Counted from the stretch's first letter, positions 10,630 to 21,494 are shown. The stretch: 64,000 nt of DNA from Pseudoalteromonas luteoviolacea (GCF_000814765.1 NZ_JWIC01000003.1:7501-71500); one strand, 5' to 3'. A program made the numbers and translations. The notes: generated by a model from the letters alone, not told the origin.

Positions 10630-11151
10630 ATGCAGATAGAACAATTGTTACTCAAGGAGTCTCAACTCGGTAATGCGTTGAGTATAAGTGTTCATGAATC
10701 GAGAAGAGATGACTTTGCGCTACTGTTATCTGCACTTTCTCAAGATGTATTGGATTTTAGCCAGTTTGATTTACCTCGCAGTGCTATTGATGAAGTAGAT
10801 AAGTCTGAAGAAGCATTACGCAAAGCGCTTCAAGTGGGTCCTAAACAGCCTCTTGCGCCAGAAGAATTTGATTTCTCTATAGGGCAATACAATCGGTATT
10901 TTGTAAAAGATGGCGGGTTGGAAGATATAAAGCTCAATGAGTGCTTAGATCCGGAGCCGTTTCATATTCGTGATGATAAGTCTCACATCCCTTTACATGT
11001 CGTAGAGAACCTTGAACCCGCAGTGAGAGCGAAATTGTATCGCCAAAAACATCCTGAAGTTGATGTGAAAGATAAAGAGATGGATGCAGCTGCATTTTAC
11101 GACCAGCTAGCAAGTGGTGACATGCAGTCTCAGCTTAATATTGCTGTTTAG
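10630..11151 (+). CDS. Conserved hypothetical protein, possibly VC2046/SO_2500 family
   Basis: A 173-residue acidic, soluble protein without signal peptide or membrane segment. It recalls the uncharacterised gammaproteobacterial family annotated VC2046/SO_2500 (motifs PEEFDFSIGQYNRYF and PEPFHIRDDKSHIPLHVVE), but that is from memory only. The start follows the tRNA promoter region in the opposite direction; its ribosome binding site is weak (GGCGAAA). Function unknown. Confidence 0.7.
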   Translation: MQIEQLLLKESQLGNALSISVHESRRDDFALLLSALSQDVLDFSQFDLPRSAIDEVDKSEEALRKALQVGPKQPLAPEEFDFSIGQYNRYFVKDGGLEDIKLNECLDPEPFHIRDDKSHIPLHVVENLEPAVRAKLYRQKHPEVDVKDKEMDAAAFYDQLASGDMQSQLNIAV

Positions 11152-11210
11152 GGAATAAAAATACTTAGGCAGCTCGATCAAGATTAAATTAAACCACCTA
11201 GATTTGTTTG

Positions 11211-11666
11211 CTACCCGTGACACTTTTTAAACTTTTTCCCACTTAAGCACGGACAAGGATCGTTACGGCTTACTTTTTTGCACTCAGTAGGGAAAAGTTC
11301 ACCATCGAGGTATAGCCACTGATTACCTTCTTTAATAAACCTTGAACGTTCGTGCAAGGTACTAAGTTGTGTGCCTTCGATATAATATGCTTTAAATTCT
11401 ACATATTGATATTGTGCGTCTTCATCTGTCGTAATTACGTCTAATTTGACAAATGATACTTGCTTGGCAAATGCCAATATATCTTTAACAGTGTGCTCAC
11501 TTCGGGTTTGTGATGCATAGGTGTCTAAAATATATTGGCCCTCTTGAGTGCAATATGCACTAAAACGAGAGCGCATTAATTGTTCAGAGTTTATGGGTGT
11601 TGACTGACCTGAAATAAAAGGCTTACAGCATTGTTCAAAGGTTTGTGTGTTACCACAAAAACACAT
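11211..11666 (-). CDS. ychJ: YchJ-like SEC-C motif protein (UPF0225)
   Basis: A 151-residue protein with two cysteine-rich zinc-binding SEC-C type motifs, one at each end: CFCGNTQTFEQCC at residues 2-14 and NDPCPCLSGKKFKKCHG at the C-terminus. The middle (RSRFSAYCTQEGQYILDTY) matches the NTF2-like core of the YchJ family. Biochemical role unknown. AGGT lies five bases before the ATG. It starts 15 bp after the stop of the SulA-like gene, so the two may be co-transcribed. Confidence 0.88.
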   Translation of the reverse strand: MCFCGNTQTFEQCCKPFISGQSTPINSEQLMRSRFSAYCTQEGQYILDTYASQTRSEHTVKDILAFAKQVSFVKLDVITTDEDAQYQYVEFKAYYIEGTQLSTLHERSRFIKEGNQWLYLDGELFPTECKKVSRNDPCPCLSGKKFKKCHG

Positions 11667-11681
11667 AAATGACCTATATGA

Positions 11682-12107
11682 TTAGTGCGCAAGTTTTGAC
11701 ATTGGTAAATGTGTAGCACCTTTAAAGCAATACAATGCGGTTTTTGAGCAGGAAAGGCTCCTGTGCTCTATTTGCTTTTGAGACAAAACCCCTGGCCATG
11801 TAATTACGGCTGCAAAATTACCATTAGACAACGCGCGGTCCAAAGTATGCTCTAAGTTTATCAGATCTCGCTGTTTGAGCACTAGTAGCTTATTTATATT
11901 GATGCCATAGCTGTCTAACATGGTTTTATTGACCGCATGGTCGGGGGCAATTAATAATGTCCAGCCAGCGATAGCATTACATCGGTATAAAACTTTTAAT
12001 AGCATATCATTTGTGCTTTGTACGTCGTCTGCGTCCAAAACATTAAAACTATCATATTGATTAATGCTCTTGAGCTGAGAGTTAACGTTCGTTGAAATGT
12101 GCAACAT
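11682..12107 (-). CDS. sulA: SulA-like cell division inhibitor
   Basis: A 141-residue cytoplasmic protein resembling SulA, which binds FtsZ and blocks division during the SOS response. The family core is seen in GWTLLIAPDHAVNKTMLDSYG, LLVLKQRDLINLEHTLDRAL and NGNFAAVITWPGVLS, in the same order and spacing as in E. coli SulA, whose Lon-sensitive C-terminal tail also follows this core. N-terminal sequence is not conserved to my eye. The upstream region lacks a proper palindromic LexA box but has three direct copies of its half-site (12128-12157). Assignment is moderate; other RecA-like SulA-family proteins are possible. Confidence 0.65.
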   Translation of the reverse strand: MLHISTNVNSQLKSINQYDSFNVLDADDVQSTNDMLLKVLYRCNAIAGWTLLIAPDHAVNKTMLDSYGININKLLVLKQRDLINLEHTLDRALSNGNFAAVITWPGVLSQKQIEHRSLSCSKTALYCFKGATHLPMSKLAH

Positions 12108-12127
12108 GATTAAACCACTGATTCTTT

Positions 12128-12157
12128 ATACAGTATATATACAGTATTTCATACAGT
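12128..12157 (-). promoter_or_regulatory. Three direct LexA-half-site-like repeats upstream of sulA
   Basis: ACTGTAT occurs three times on the minus strand (forward ATACAGT at 12128, 12139 and 12151), spaced 11 and 12 bp, 21-50 bp before the start codon. This is the LexA half-site, but in direct rather than inverted orientation; no CTGT-N8-ACAG palindrome is present. Regulatory role inferred. Confidence 0.5.
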
Positions 12158-12220
12158 GGTTTTAATCAAGTTTTATTTGATGATTTTTTGTTCTTTTTTC
12201 ACTCAAGAGATCATAGCAAG

Positions 12221-12676
12221 CTATCTATGTGCGCCGAAATGCGTTTGCTGATGGATTTGTTCGAATAATGTTGCGGCATAACACTGAGCATCTATATAAC
12301 GCTTCGTTGTTAAGTGTGGGCGGACTTCATTTAGCGTACTTTGCGCGGCATTATTACCTTGGCTTTGGGCAAGGCTTAGCCATGCGACACCGTGAAAAAC
12401 ACTTTTAGGCACCCCTTGCCCTTTGATAAATAGCAAACCTAAATAGAATTGGGCTTTATTATCTCCTGACATCGCTGCGAGTCTCATCCACTTGGCAGCC
12501 AAGGGATATTGTTTTTCTTTGATGTAATAAAGGCCTTTTTTATAAGCTTGCTCGGGTTCTTGTTCATTTGGCCAGCTGTGTTTGGGGTCAGGCTCTTGAG
12601 TCACAAACTCGAGCACATTGAGTAGTTGTTGCTCTAGGTCACCACTGTGTGCTTTTGTTGATAGATTGCTTTTCAT
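12221..12676 (-). CDS. Sel1/TPR-like repeat protein
   Basis: A 151-residue protein with Sel1-like repeats: YPLAAKWMRLAAMSGDNKAQFYLGLLFIKGQGV is one clear unit and HGVAWLSLAQSQGNNAAQSTL a second. Such alpha-helical repeats mediate protein contacts. No signal peptide. ATG 12676 is preferred over the upstream GTG at 12682. It shares direction with the SulA-like gene 113 bp downstream, but the intervening regulatory repeats suggest separate transcription. Confidence 0.75.
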   Translation of the reverse strand: MKSNLSTKAHSGDLEQQLLNVLEFVTQEPDPKHSWPNEQEPEQAYKKGLYYIKEKQYPLAAKWMRLAAMSGDNKAQFYLGLLFIKGQGVPKSVFHGVAWLSLAQSQGNNAAQSTLNEVRPHLTTKRYIDAQCYAATLFEQIHQQTHFGAHR

Positions 12677-12795
12677 ACTCACTTCACTTATTACAACTTA
12701 GTCTTCATTGTAGCTGATTTTTACTTTATTTGTCCGTTAAAGGGCATGATTTATGGTAAAATCGCGGCCCTCGTTTCCATTTAAAATACAAAGAC

Positions 12796-14085
12796 ATGCT
12801 AGAAAAATTATTTTCGCTCAAGTCGCTACACACGGATGTAAAAACCGAAGTTGTAGCGGGACTCACAACATTTATCACCATGGTTTATATTGTATTTGTT
12901 AACCCAGCGATGCTTGCTGAAGCAGGAATAGATCACGGGGCGGCATTTGTTGCTACTTGCCTGGCTGCCGCAATTGGTTGTTTTATCATGGGCTTTATTG
13001 CTAATTATCCGCTGGCATTGGCACCAGGTATGGGCTTAAACGCATTTTTTACCTATGGAGTTGTTTTAGGTATGGGCCATAGTTGGCAAACTGCGCTTGG
13101 TGCTGTGTTCTTATCTGGGTGTTTATTTTTATTGTTAAGTCTCTTTAAAGTGAGAGAGTGGGTCATACAAGCTATTCCTGTGGTGTTAAAGCGTGCTATC
13201 GCTACAGGTATAGGTGCATTTTTGGCGCTGATAGCCCTTAAAAATGCAGGCATAATTGTGGCGAGTCCTGCAACGCTTGTACAGTTAGGCGACATCACCA
13301 GCCCAGGCCCTTTATTGGCAATTTTTAGCTTGTTTGTTATTACTGCATTGATGTACAGAGAATGGAAAAGCGGGGTATTGATAAGCATATTATTGGTCAC
13401 GGTCATTGCTTGGGCATTGGGGTTAGTGGATTACCAGGGGATTGTTTCTGCACCGCCCAGTATTGAGCCCACATTTGGTCAGCTAGACATCGCTGGTGCT
13501 TTAGAAATATCGATGTTGAGTGTGGTATTTGCATTTTTATTTGTTGATTTGTTCGATACCAGTGGCACGCTTGTGGCCGTGACACAAAAAGCGGGCATTG
13601 CTGACGATAAAGGTAATATGCCAAGGCTGGGGCGAGCACTGTCAGCTGATAGCTCAGCTACAGTGGCTGGGTCATTTCTAGGGACCTCTACTACGACTTC
13701 CTACATTGAATCGGTATCAGGTGTTTCAGTTGGTGGGCGTACTGGCCTAACCGCAGTTGTAGTTGGTTGTTGCTTTTTGCTTATGATGTTCTTCGCGCCC
13801 TTGGCCAAAATGGTACCAGCATACGCAACTGCTGGTGCAATCCTCTATGTATCCGTGCTCATGTTACAAAATTTGAAGTTGGTAAATTGGGATGATATGA
13901 CAGACGCGATTCCTGTGAGTGTTGTCCTATTAATGACACCACTCACGTTTTCAATAGCGCATGGTATTGCGTTAGGGTTTATCGCTTACACCGCGGTCAA
14001 ATTGGCATGTAATAAAAAAGAAGAGATATCCATCAGTGTTTGGGTACTGACGATATTATTCATTGTTAAATTTGCAATCAGCTGA
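12796..14085 (+). CDS. NCS2-family purine permease (AzgA/GhxP-like)
   Basis: A 429-residue inner-membrane transporter with about a dozen hydrophobic helices, predicted to import purine bases (adenine or guanine/hypoxanthine) with protons. Family signatures seen are GLTTFITMVYIVFVNP at the N-terminus, APGMGLNAFFTY in the third helix region, and the substrate-site stretch LGTSTTTSYIESVSGVSVGG near residue 300. Length fits the AzgA branch of NCS2. Specificity cannot be told by eye. It converges on the next gene with no intergenic base. Confidence 0.9.
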   Translation: MLEKLFSLKSLHTDVKTEVVAGLTTFITMVYIVFVNPAMLAEAGIDHGAAFVATCLAAAIGCFIMGFIANYPLALAPGMGLNAFFTYGVVLGMGHSWQTALGAVFLSGCLFLLLSLFKVREWVIQAIPVVLKRAIATGIGAFLALIALKNAGIIVASPATLVQLGDITSPGPLLAIFSLFVITALMYREWKSGVLISILLVTVIAWALGLVDYQGIVSAPPSIEPTFGQLDIAGALEISMLSVVFAFLFVDLFDTSGTLVAVTQKAGIADDKGNMPRLGRALSADSSATVAGSFLGTSTTTSYIESVSGVSVGGRTGLTAVVVGCCFLLMMFFAPLAKMVPAYATAGAILYVSVLMLQNLKLVNWDDMTDAIPVSVVLLMTPLTFSIAHGIALGFIAYTAVKLACNKKEEISISVWVLTILFIVKFAIS

Positions 14086-14847
14086 TCACCATTTCTTTTT
14101 CGGTGCGAAAAGGACATCTAAATCGTCCTTTTCTTTCTCTGCTTTTTTCTTAACTGCCGATGCGTTAGAGGCCTTAAGCTCGGTACTGATTTCGTTCAGG
14201 TAGCTTTCCAGCTGATTTTTCTTCTCTGTAACGTATTCATCACTGTAAGTGACAGCCATAATAGTTGCGTAGGCTTTTTCGAAATACTGTCTTGCTGAGC
14301 CAACCATATTGGCTGTTTTTGCAGATAGGCCGCGTTTGATTTGACTTTCTACATTGATCCTCAACTGAATTTTTTCCAATCGGCGATCTTCTTTGACGAA
14401 AACTTGTGTATCAACTTTTCCTTTACTGTGTTCCGAGCGAAGAAGCTGACGAAGTTTTTTAATGCCTTGTACTAGGGCAATCAGCTGTTTATCGTTGTCA
14501 GGCAGGGCGATATTGTCACTGTCGCTCAGGTTAGCTGGTTCAGAATTCATTCGTTCGCTTGACTCATGAAGACGGTTTTTTAACTCTCGAGAAGTAGGTG
14601 AGAGTTCAACCATCGTCGCCAGTGCATTATGTACTCTTTTTTGTATGACCTGAAGCATTGCTCCAGACATAGGTATATTCGCACTATTGACCAGAACATC
14701 TTCTGACTCTTCAATGATGCGTTTTTGTTTTGCTAGCTCTTTGCGTCTTTCTGCTTCTTGTTTTTCTTTGTGTTGTTGAATTGCACTAACCCAAACTGCA
14801 ATTATAACCAAAGCAACAATCAACAATACTATTATGTAAACAAACAT
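14086..14847 (-). CDS. Membrane-anchored coiled-coil protein of unknown function
   Basis: A 253-residue protein with a single N-terminal membrane helix (MFVYIIVLLIVALVIIAVWV), then a charged, lysine- and glutamate-rich helical region likely to form coiled coil, with the bulk in the cytoplasm. ATG 14847 is chosen; an upstream TTG at 14874 has no ribosome binding site. Such proteins occur beside cysB in related genomes as far as I recall, but no function is known. Its stop codon abuts that of the permease. Confidence 0.7.
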   Translation of the reverse strand: MFVYIIVLLIVALVIIAVWVSAIQQHKEKQEAERRKELAKQKRIIEESEDVLVNSANIPMSGAMLQVIQKRVHNALATMVELSPTSRELKNRLHESSERMNSEPANLSDSDNIALPDNDKQLIALVQGIKKLRQLLRSEHSKGKVDTQVFVKEDRRLEKIQLRINVESQIKRGLSAKTANMVGSARQYFEKAYATIMAVTYSDEYVTEKKNQLESYLNEISTELKASNASAVKKKAEKEKDDLDVLFAPKKKW

Positions 14848-15048
14848 ACCCGATTCTCTACGAAAACTACCCAAGGCGATAATTTTTTATATTACATCAA
14901 ACAATTGTATATTGGATAGTTTTAATAACAAGGTGTATGTAAATGAATTTGAATACACCATTTTTCAGTATAGACGTTTCTAATTCGTTTTTCTTATATG
15001 ATTGCGTAAATGTTACAATAACTATCAGGCTGTCAATAACTATGCTAG

Positions 15049-16104
<1,056 letters not shown>

Positions 16105-16130
16105 AAACCGTTTTACGCGGTTGAAGTAGA

Positions 16131-16156
16131 AAACCCAACATGTGTTGGGTTTTTTG
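16131..16156. terminator. Bidirectional terminator between cysB and sdaA
   Basis: Perfect stem AAACCCAACA / TGTTGGGTTT with TG in the loop and T runs in both directions; it separates convergent genes and ends two bases before the sdaA stop. Confidence 0.92.
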
Positions 16157-16158
16157 TT

Positions 16159-17535
16159 TTAACACTCGATAATATTTACAGCGAGACCGCCACGGGCCGT
16201 CTCTTTGTATTTGGTTTTCATGTCATTACCAGTGTCGAGCATGGTTTTAATTACTTTATCGAGCGATACTTTTTGCTCTCCGGTTCCTCTTAATGCAAGC
16301 CTTGATGCATTAATCGCTTTTACAGCGCCCATGGCATTTCGTTCTATACATGGCACTTGCACAAGTCCACCGACTGGATCGCAGGTAAGCCCTAAATTAT
16401 GTTCCATGCCAATTTCGGCAGCATTTTCAACATGGACGACGTTACCACCCATAATTTCAGTTAATGCGCCTGCAGCCATAGAGCATGCAACACCAACTTC
16501 GCCCTGACATCCTACTTCGGCACCTGAAATAGAGGCATTCTTTTTATAAAGAATACCGATGGCTGCTGCTGTGAGTAAGTACTTAGTTGCAATCTCCACA
16601 TCGACCTCTTTGATGAATGTGTGATAATACATAAGTACGGAAGGCAAAATACCTGCGGCACCATTAGTCGGCGCTGTTACAACGCGACCGCCGGCTGCAT
16701 TCTCTTCATTGACAGCCAATGCGAATAGGTCGACCCAGTCCATAGCACGAAGCGGGTCGTTACTATTCTCTACATTCAGCTTTAAATATAAGCTAGGTGC
16801 TCGACGCTTTACCTTTAAACCACCTGGCAGGATCCCCTCGGTACGCATACCGCGCTCGATACACGCTTTCATTACCTGCCAGATATTAAAGAGCTCATCT
16901 TTGATCTCAGTTTCACTGCGTAGTGTTTTTTCATTCGCCATCATCAATGCAGAGACACTTAATCCTGTTTCTTTACAAATTTGAAGTAGCTGTTCTGCAG
17001 TATCGAATAAATAAGGCGCTGGGTTTTGTTCGCGTACATCAATCGCTGCTTGTTTTTCAGCTTCAAAATCTTGGTCGGTCACAATAAAGCCACCACCAAT
17101 TGAATAGTAAATTTGACTGTGTATGAGCTCATCACCCTTGTAAGCTTGGATTTCCATGGCATTAGAGTGCTTAGGTAGTGTTTTACGGCGATGAAAAACA
17201 ACTGCGCCTTGTTTTGGAAAATCAGCTTTGTGCTGTTGGTCTAGGTATATCACTTGGTCTTGTTCAATTTTTTCGAGTATTTCGGGAACAAGGTCAGCAT
17301 CGATCGTTTCAGGATCGTGACCAGCAAGACCTAATATCACAGCTTTACCTGAGCCATGGCCAATACCTGTTTGTCCAAGGGAACCAAACAGTTCAACTTT
17401 TACAGAAGTGACGTCATCAATTAATTTACTATCTTGTAAATCTTTGACAAAAAGACGCGAAGCGCGCATTGGACCAACAGTATGGGAAGACGATGGCCCA
17501 ATACCGATGCTAAACATATCGAATGCACTAATCAT
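16159..17535 (-). CDS. sdaA: L-serine ammonia-lyase (iron-sulfur)
   Basis: A 458-residue single-chain enzyme converting L-serine to pyruvate and ammonia. The N-terminal beta domain starts [24 protein letters not shown], the hallmark of the family. The C-terminal alpha domain has the [4Fe-4S] cysteines in [28 protein letters not shown]. Length fits SdaA/SdaB (about 455). Which E. coli paralogue it equals cannot be decided. It is followed upstream, in the same direction, by nudL and pabB after about 100 bp. Confidence 0.93.
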   Translation of the reverse strand: MISAFDMFSIGIGPSSSHTVGPMRASRLFVKDLQDSKLIDDVTSVKVELFGSLGQTGIGHGSGKAVILGLAGHDPETIDADLVPEILEKIEQDQVIYLDQQHKADFPKQGAVVFHRRKTLPKHSNAMEIQAYKGDELIHSQIYYSIGGGFIVTDQDFEAEKQAAIDVREQNPAPYLFDTAEQLLQICKETGLSVSALMMANEKTLRSETEIKDELFNIWQVMKACIERGMRTEGILPGGLKVKRRAPSLYLKLNVENSNDPLRAMDWVDLFALAVNEENAAGGRVVTAPTNGAAGILPSVLMYYHTFIKEVDVEIATKYLLTAAAIGILYKKNASISGAEVGCQGEVGVACSMAAGALTEIMGGNVVHVENAAEIGMEHNLGLTCDPVGGLVQVPCIERNAMGAVKAINASRLALRGTGEQKVSLDKVIKTMLDTGNDMKTKYKETARGGLAVNIIEC

Positions 17536-17635
17536 AAAATTTACTCATCATTGCCTCTGAACGGGCGCACATAATAACGTTAATTATTGCAGAAGTAACC
17601 CGTTATAGGATGGAAAATTGACAATTGTAATGAGA

Positions 17636-18193
17636 TTAAGAGAGTGTGCTAGTTAATTTTTTTATAATGCTTGCTGTCGCGCCCCATAAAAGACCATGAG
17701 AAGTCATGAATCCGTTGATATTTATGGGCTTGCCACGATATCGACAGGGGTAACTTTGCCATTGATAAGGGTCCATAAGGGCACTTAAAGGTATGGTAAA
17801 TACGCTGTCTACTTCATTACTTTGATGTTCCCAAGTTGCATATTTCTGAACTCTTGCAACAATGGGAGTAATATGAAATCCACTCAAGGTGCTATGGATT
17901 GGAAGTTGCCCCAGTGCACTAATATGGGAGCGACTTAAATTGATTTCCTCAAAAGTTTCTCTTAAGGCTGTGTCAACGGCGGAGTGATCACCATGCTCCA
18001 CTTTTCCACCGGGAAAACATATTTGACTTGGATGCGACCTTAATTTGGCGTGTCGTTTACACAGCAATATGTGCGCGCCATTGTCTATATCAATGAGTGG
18101 GACCAATACTGCACTTTCTACTCCCTGTGTTACACAGCGGGAAGCAGAAAGTGGAGAGAGTCTAAAGCGACTGATTACGTGTTCAAGCTTCAT
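17636..18193 (-). CDS. nudL: CoA pyrophosphatase, Nudix family (NudL)
   Basis: A 185-residue Nudix hydrolase with the box GGKVEHGDHSAVDTALRETF EEI region at about 62-84 and the preceding CoA-type motif LLCKRHAKLRSHPSQICFPG. These two together define the UPF0035/NudL group that cleaves CoA and derivatives to phosphopantetheine and 3',5'-ADP. ATG overlaps the pabB stop by four bases (ATGA), showing translational coupling. Confidence 0.9.
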   Translation of the reverse strand: MKLEHVISRFRLSPLSASRCVTQGVESAVLVPLIDIDNGAHILLCKRHAKLRSHPSQICFPGGKVEHGDHSAVDTALRETFEEINLSRSHISALGQLPIHSTLSGFHITPIVARVQKYATWEHQSNEVDSVFTIPLSALMDPYQWQSYPCRYRGKPININGFMTSHGLLWGATASIIKKLTSTLS

Positions 18194-19536
18194 TGCAATA
18201 CAGGTAAAATCTTATTGACCTTGTGATACGTTTCTTGATACTCAGCGTCTACTTGCGAGTCCGCGACAATGCCACCGCCAGCCCAACAATGAATACGGTT
18301 GTTTTCGCACACCAATGTACGGATAGTGATAGAAGTATCCATATCGCCGCAAGCACTGAGATAACCCATAGAACCACAGTACGCACTTCTACGATGTGGT
18401 TCAAGTTCTTCTATGATTTCCATCGCTCTGATTTTTGGTGCGCCGGTGATAGAGCCGCCAGGAAACGCAGCTTCCAACTGGTCTACAGCGCTGCATCCCG
18501 CTGCTAACTCACTCGTGACAGTACTGACTAAATGATGTACTGCTGGGAAGCTCTCTATTGCAAATAGCTTAGGAACGGTGACAGATCCAGGCTTAGCAAC
18601 TTTACCCAAATCGTTACGCAGCAAATCTACAATCATGACATTTTCGGCACGGTCTTTATTGCTATTTTGTAACGTTTCAGCCTGAAGTTGGTCTGCTGCG
18701 ATATCTGATAGGCGGGGTAGTGTGCCTTTGATTGGTTTTGTTTCAACTAGCCTTTGGCGGACGGAGATAAAACGTTCAGGCGAAACAGAAACAATCGCCG
18801 CATTTTCACCTAAATTATAATAAGCTGAAAAGGGGGCTCTGTTTTGTTGTCTCAGCTTTTTGTAAGCAGCCCAAGGGGAGCCTTGGTAGATGGCACTAAA
18901 ACGCTGCGCAAGATTAATTTGGTAACAATCTCCTGAACGCAAATAATCTTGGATACGCTGAAACTTGGTATGGTATTGCTGTTCACTCATATTCGATTGC
19001 CAATCGCTTTGCAATTTAAACTGGTGTGACACTGCACTCGGTGTCTCGATGAGCTTAAGGTAGTCACCAAGGCGATCAACATGTGGCTGAGATACGTAAT
19101 ACCACTGGTCCTGTTTGTTATCGAAAATTAAAGCATCAAGGTATAAACCAACAACCGTATCTGGCAATGGAATGTCTGCTGCGGCATTTTGCGGTATTGA
19201 CTCAATGTAGCGTCCTAAGTCATACCCAAAATAACCAAGCCAACCACCACAGAAAGGCACATCCTCATTTCGTGAAGGGCACAGTTTTTCCAATTCTTGA
19301 TGTAAAATTTTAAAAACACTGTGTTTTTGAACGAGACCATCTAAAAAAACATGTCCGTTTTTGGCTTCTAGTACACGCGCCGGTGCATAACTAATAATAT
19401 CGAAACGACTATTTACATGTGTGGCGTCACTGGAATCTAGAAGAATAGCGTATTGTTGCGCTGAAATTTTCTCGAAAACTTCAACCGTAGAGAGTGAAAT
19501 GTCAACGGCAATGCATTTATTCTGTGCATTTATCAT
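18190..19536 (-). CDS. pabB: Aminodeoxychorismate synthase component I
   Basis: A 448-residue chorismate-utilising enzyme that with PabA makes 4-amino-4-deoxychorismate for folate. Signatures are SGDCYQINLAQRF, the active-site lysine in VETKPIKGTLPR, DRAENVMIVDLLRNDLGKV and FPGGSITGAPKIRAMEII. The KPIKGT lysine is the PabB hallmark, where anthranilate synthase TrpE differs. Stop overlaps nudL. It is transcribed divergently from the fumarase gene across about 235 bp in which I see no specific site. Confidence 0.93.
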   Translation of the reverse strand: MINAQNKCIAVDISLSTVEVFEKISAQQYAILLDSSDATHVNSRFDIISYAPARVLEAKNGHVFLDGLVQKHSVFKILHQELEKLCPSRNEDVPFCGGWLGYFGYDLGRYIESIPQNAAADIPLPDTVVGLYLDALIFDNKQDQWYYVSQPHVDRLGDYLKLIETPSAVSHQFKLQSDWQSNMSEQQYHTKFQRIQDYLRSGDCYQINLAQRFSAIYQGSPWAAYKKLRQQNRAPFSAYYNLGENAAIVSVSPERFISVRQRLVETKPIKGTLPRLSDIAADQLQAETLQNSNKDRAENVMIVDLLRNDLGKVAKPGSVTVPKLFAIESFPAVHHLVSTVTSELAAGCSAVDQLEAAFPGGSITGAPKIRAMEIIEELEPHRRSAYCGSMGYLSACGDMDTSITIRTLVCENNRIHCWAGGGIVADSQVDAEYQETYHKVNKILPVLQ

Positions 19537-19771
19537 TTACTTGACCCTGAAAACTAGCCCGAAACGGGCGAGGAGGTTATCATAATTAGAAATGAATCTA
19601 TAGAGTCGAGAAGTGATAACTCATAACCACAATGACAATGTCCTGAGTTTTGGCAAAATGGGGGCATAAAATCATTTTGCGCTTAACTGAATTGTGTGGT
19701 GGAGTGAACATTTTTCGACTTACTAAGAACACACCATTTGTATAAAGATAATGGTTACTAAAGGAACCGTC

Positions 19772-21298
19772 ATGAGTATTATCCGTCAACAAGACTTTAT
19801 TGATAGCATTGAAGATGCGTTACAATATATTTCTTTCTACCATCCACTTGATTTTGTACAAGCGCTAGAGAAAGCGTACAACAATGAGCAAAGCAAGGCG
19901 GCTAAAGACGCCATTGCACAGATCCTTATAAACTCACGTATGTCAGCAGAAGGTAAGCGCCCACTTTGTCAGGATACAGGCATTGTTACATGTTTCGTTA
20001 AAGTAGGTATGGACGTTAAGTGGGATAAAACCGATTTAACAGTGCAGCAGATGGTTGACGAAGGTACTCGCCGCGCATACACAAACCCAGATAACCCACT
20101 TCGTGCATCAATTGTAGCTGATCCAGCTGGTAGTCGTAAAAACACCAAGGACAATACACCATCGGTTGTACATGTAGACTTAGTGCCGGGTGCTGAAGTC
20201 GAAGTAATGATAGCAGCTAAAGGTGGCGGCTCTGAAAATAAAACTAAGATGGCAATGCTAAACCCATCTGATGATGTTGCTGCGTGGGTTGAGAAGACGC
20301 TACCGACAATGGGTGCTGGTTGGTGTCCACCGGGCATGATAGGGATTGGTATTGGTGGTACTGCTGAAAAAGCAGCAGTATTGGCTAAAGAATCATTAAT
20401 GGATCCTGTTGATATTCACGATCTTCAAGAGCGTGGCGCTGAGACTGCTGAAGAAAAGCTACGCTTAGAAATTTTTGAAAGAGCAAACAAGTTAGGTATT
20501 GGTGCACAAGGTCTCGGTGGTCTGACGACTGTTGTTGATGTGAAAATCAAAACTGCACCAACACATGCGGCATCAAAGCCAGTTGTAATGATCCCGAACT
20601 GTGCGGCTACTCGTCACGTACATTTCACACTGGATGGGTCTGGTCCTGCAGATCTTAAAGCTCCAAAACTAGAAGATTGGCCAGAAGTAACGTGGGAAGT
20701 GGGTGAAGACACGCGTCGTGTAAATTTAGACACGTTGACTAAAGCTGACATTCAAGATTGGAAGATGGGTGAAACTGTGTTGCTATCCGGTAAAATTTTA
20801 ACTGGTCGTGATGCCGCTCATAAGCGTCTGCAAGAAATGATTAATTCTGGAGAAGGTCTGCCGGAAGGTGTCGACTTTACTAATAAATTTATTTACTACG
20901 TTGGTCCTGTTGATGCCGTGGGTGATGAAGTAGTAGGTCCTGCAGGCCCAACGACGTCAACTCGTATGGATAAGTTTACCGACTTGATGTTAGAAAAAAC
21001 AGGTCTTGTCGGTATGATTGGTAAGGCGGAGCGTGGTCCTGCAACCGTTGAATCAATTAAGCAGAACAAAGCTGTTTATCTAATGGCAGTAGGTGGTGCG
21101 GCATACTTAGTTGCAAAGGCGATTAAGAAGTCCCGTGTTGTTGCTTTTGAAGATTTAGGTATGGAAGCGATTTACGAGTTTGAAGTAGAAGATATGCCAG
21201 TAACGGTTGCAGTCGATAGTGAAGGTGCCAATGCGCATACACAAGGTCCTGCTATTTGGAAAGCAAAGATAGAAGAGCTTGATGCAAAGCTAAGCTAA
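19772..21298 (+). CDS. fumA: Class I fumarate hydratase ([4Fe-4S])
   Basis: A 508-residue TCA-cycle enzyme interconverting fumarate and malate. The N-terminal Fe-S domain has the cluster-ligand contexts RPLCQDTGI, GAGWCPPGM and PNCAATRHVHF; the C-terminal beta domain (VLLSGKILTGRDAAHKR, GPTTSTRMDKF) is fused, as in FumA/FumB. The start at 19772 (MSIIRQQDF) has AAGGA six bases upstream; the in-frame ATG at 19751 lacks one. Codon use is biased as in well-expressed genes. A strong terminator follows. Confidence 0.94.
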   Translation: MSIIRQQDFIDSIEDALQYISFYHPLDFVQALEKAYNNEQSKAAKDAIAQILINSRMSAEGKRPLCQDTGIVTCFVKVGMDVKWDKTDLTVQQMVDEGTRRAYTNPDNPLRASIVADPAGSRKNTKDNTPSVVHVDLVPGAEVEVMIAAKGGGSENKTKMAMLNPSDDVAAWVEKTLPTMGAGWCPPGMIGIGIGGTAEKAAVLAKESLMDPVDIHDLQERGAETAEEKLRLEIFERANKLGIGAQGLGGLTTVVDVKIKTAPTHAASKPVVMIPNCAATRHVHFTLDGSGPADLKAPKLEDWPEVTWEVGEDTRRVNLDTLTKADIQDWKMGETVLLSGKILTGRDAAHKRLQEMINSGEGLPEGVDFTNKFIYYVGPVDAVGDEVVGPAGPTTSTRMDKFTDLMLEKTGLVGMIGKAERGPATVESIKQNKAVYLMAVGGAAYLVAKAIKKSRVVAFEDLGMEAIYEFEVEDMPVTVAVDSEGANAHTQGPAIWKAKIEELDAKLS

Positions 21299-21319
21299 CT
21301 GACATAAAGAATTAAAATG

Positions 21320-21345
21320 CGGACTCTTTAGAGTCCGTTTTTTTT
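21320..21345 (+). terminator. Terminator after fumarase
   Basis: Stem CGGACTC / GAGTCCG with TTTA loop and a run of eight or more T. Confidence 0.93.
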
Positions 21346-21478
21346 GTCTTTATTTTGTACAGAAGGCAGTTAAAGCATCATTGAAATTGAAATTCGGGTG
21401 CTTTTTGAGCTGTAACTTTTATGGGTAATATCTTTGTAATGTCCAAAATGTAAATTTATACTTACAGGCGTACTTTGC

Positions 21479-21494
21479 TTTACGTTTACGTAAA
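21479..21494. promoter_or_regulatory. Candidate LiuR operator upstream of leucine dehydrogenase
   Basis: TTTACGTTTACGTAAA is a 7-2-7 palindrome that fits, from memory, the motif of the MerR-type regulator LiuR of branched-chain amino acid catabolism. It lies 229 bp before the GTG start, followed by A+T-rich sequence with TATAAA-like elements that could be the -10. The identical 16-mer lies upstream of gltB at 53695. The rest of this 420-bp gap shows only the inverted repeat at 21686. Confidence 0.7.

Noticed and set aside
12683..12795. Purine riboswitch before the NCS2 permease
   Set aside because: No three-way junction or conserved purine-aptamer sequence could be seen in the short leader.
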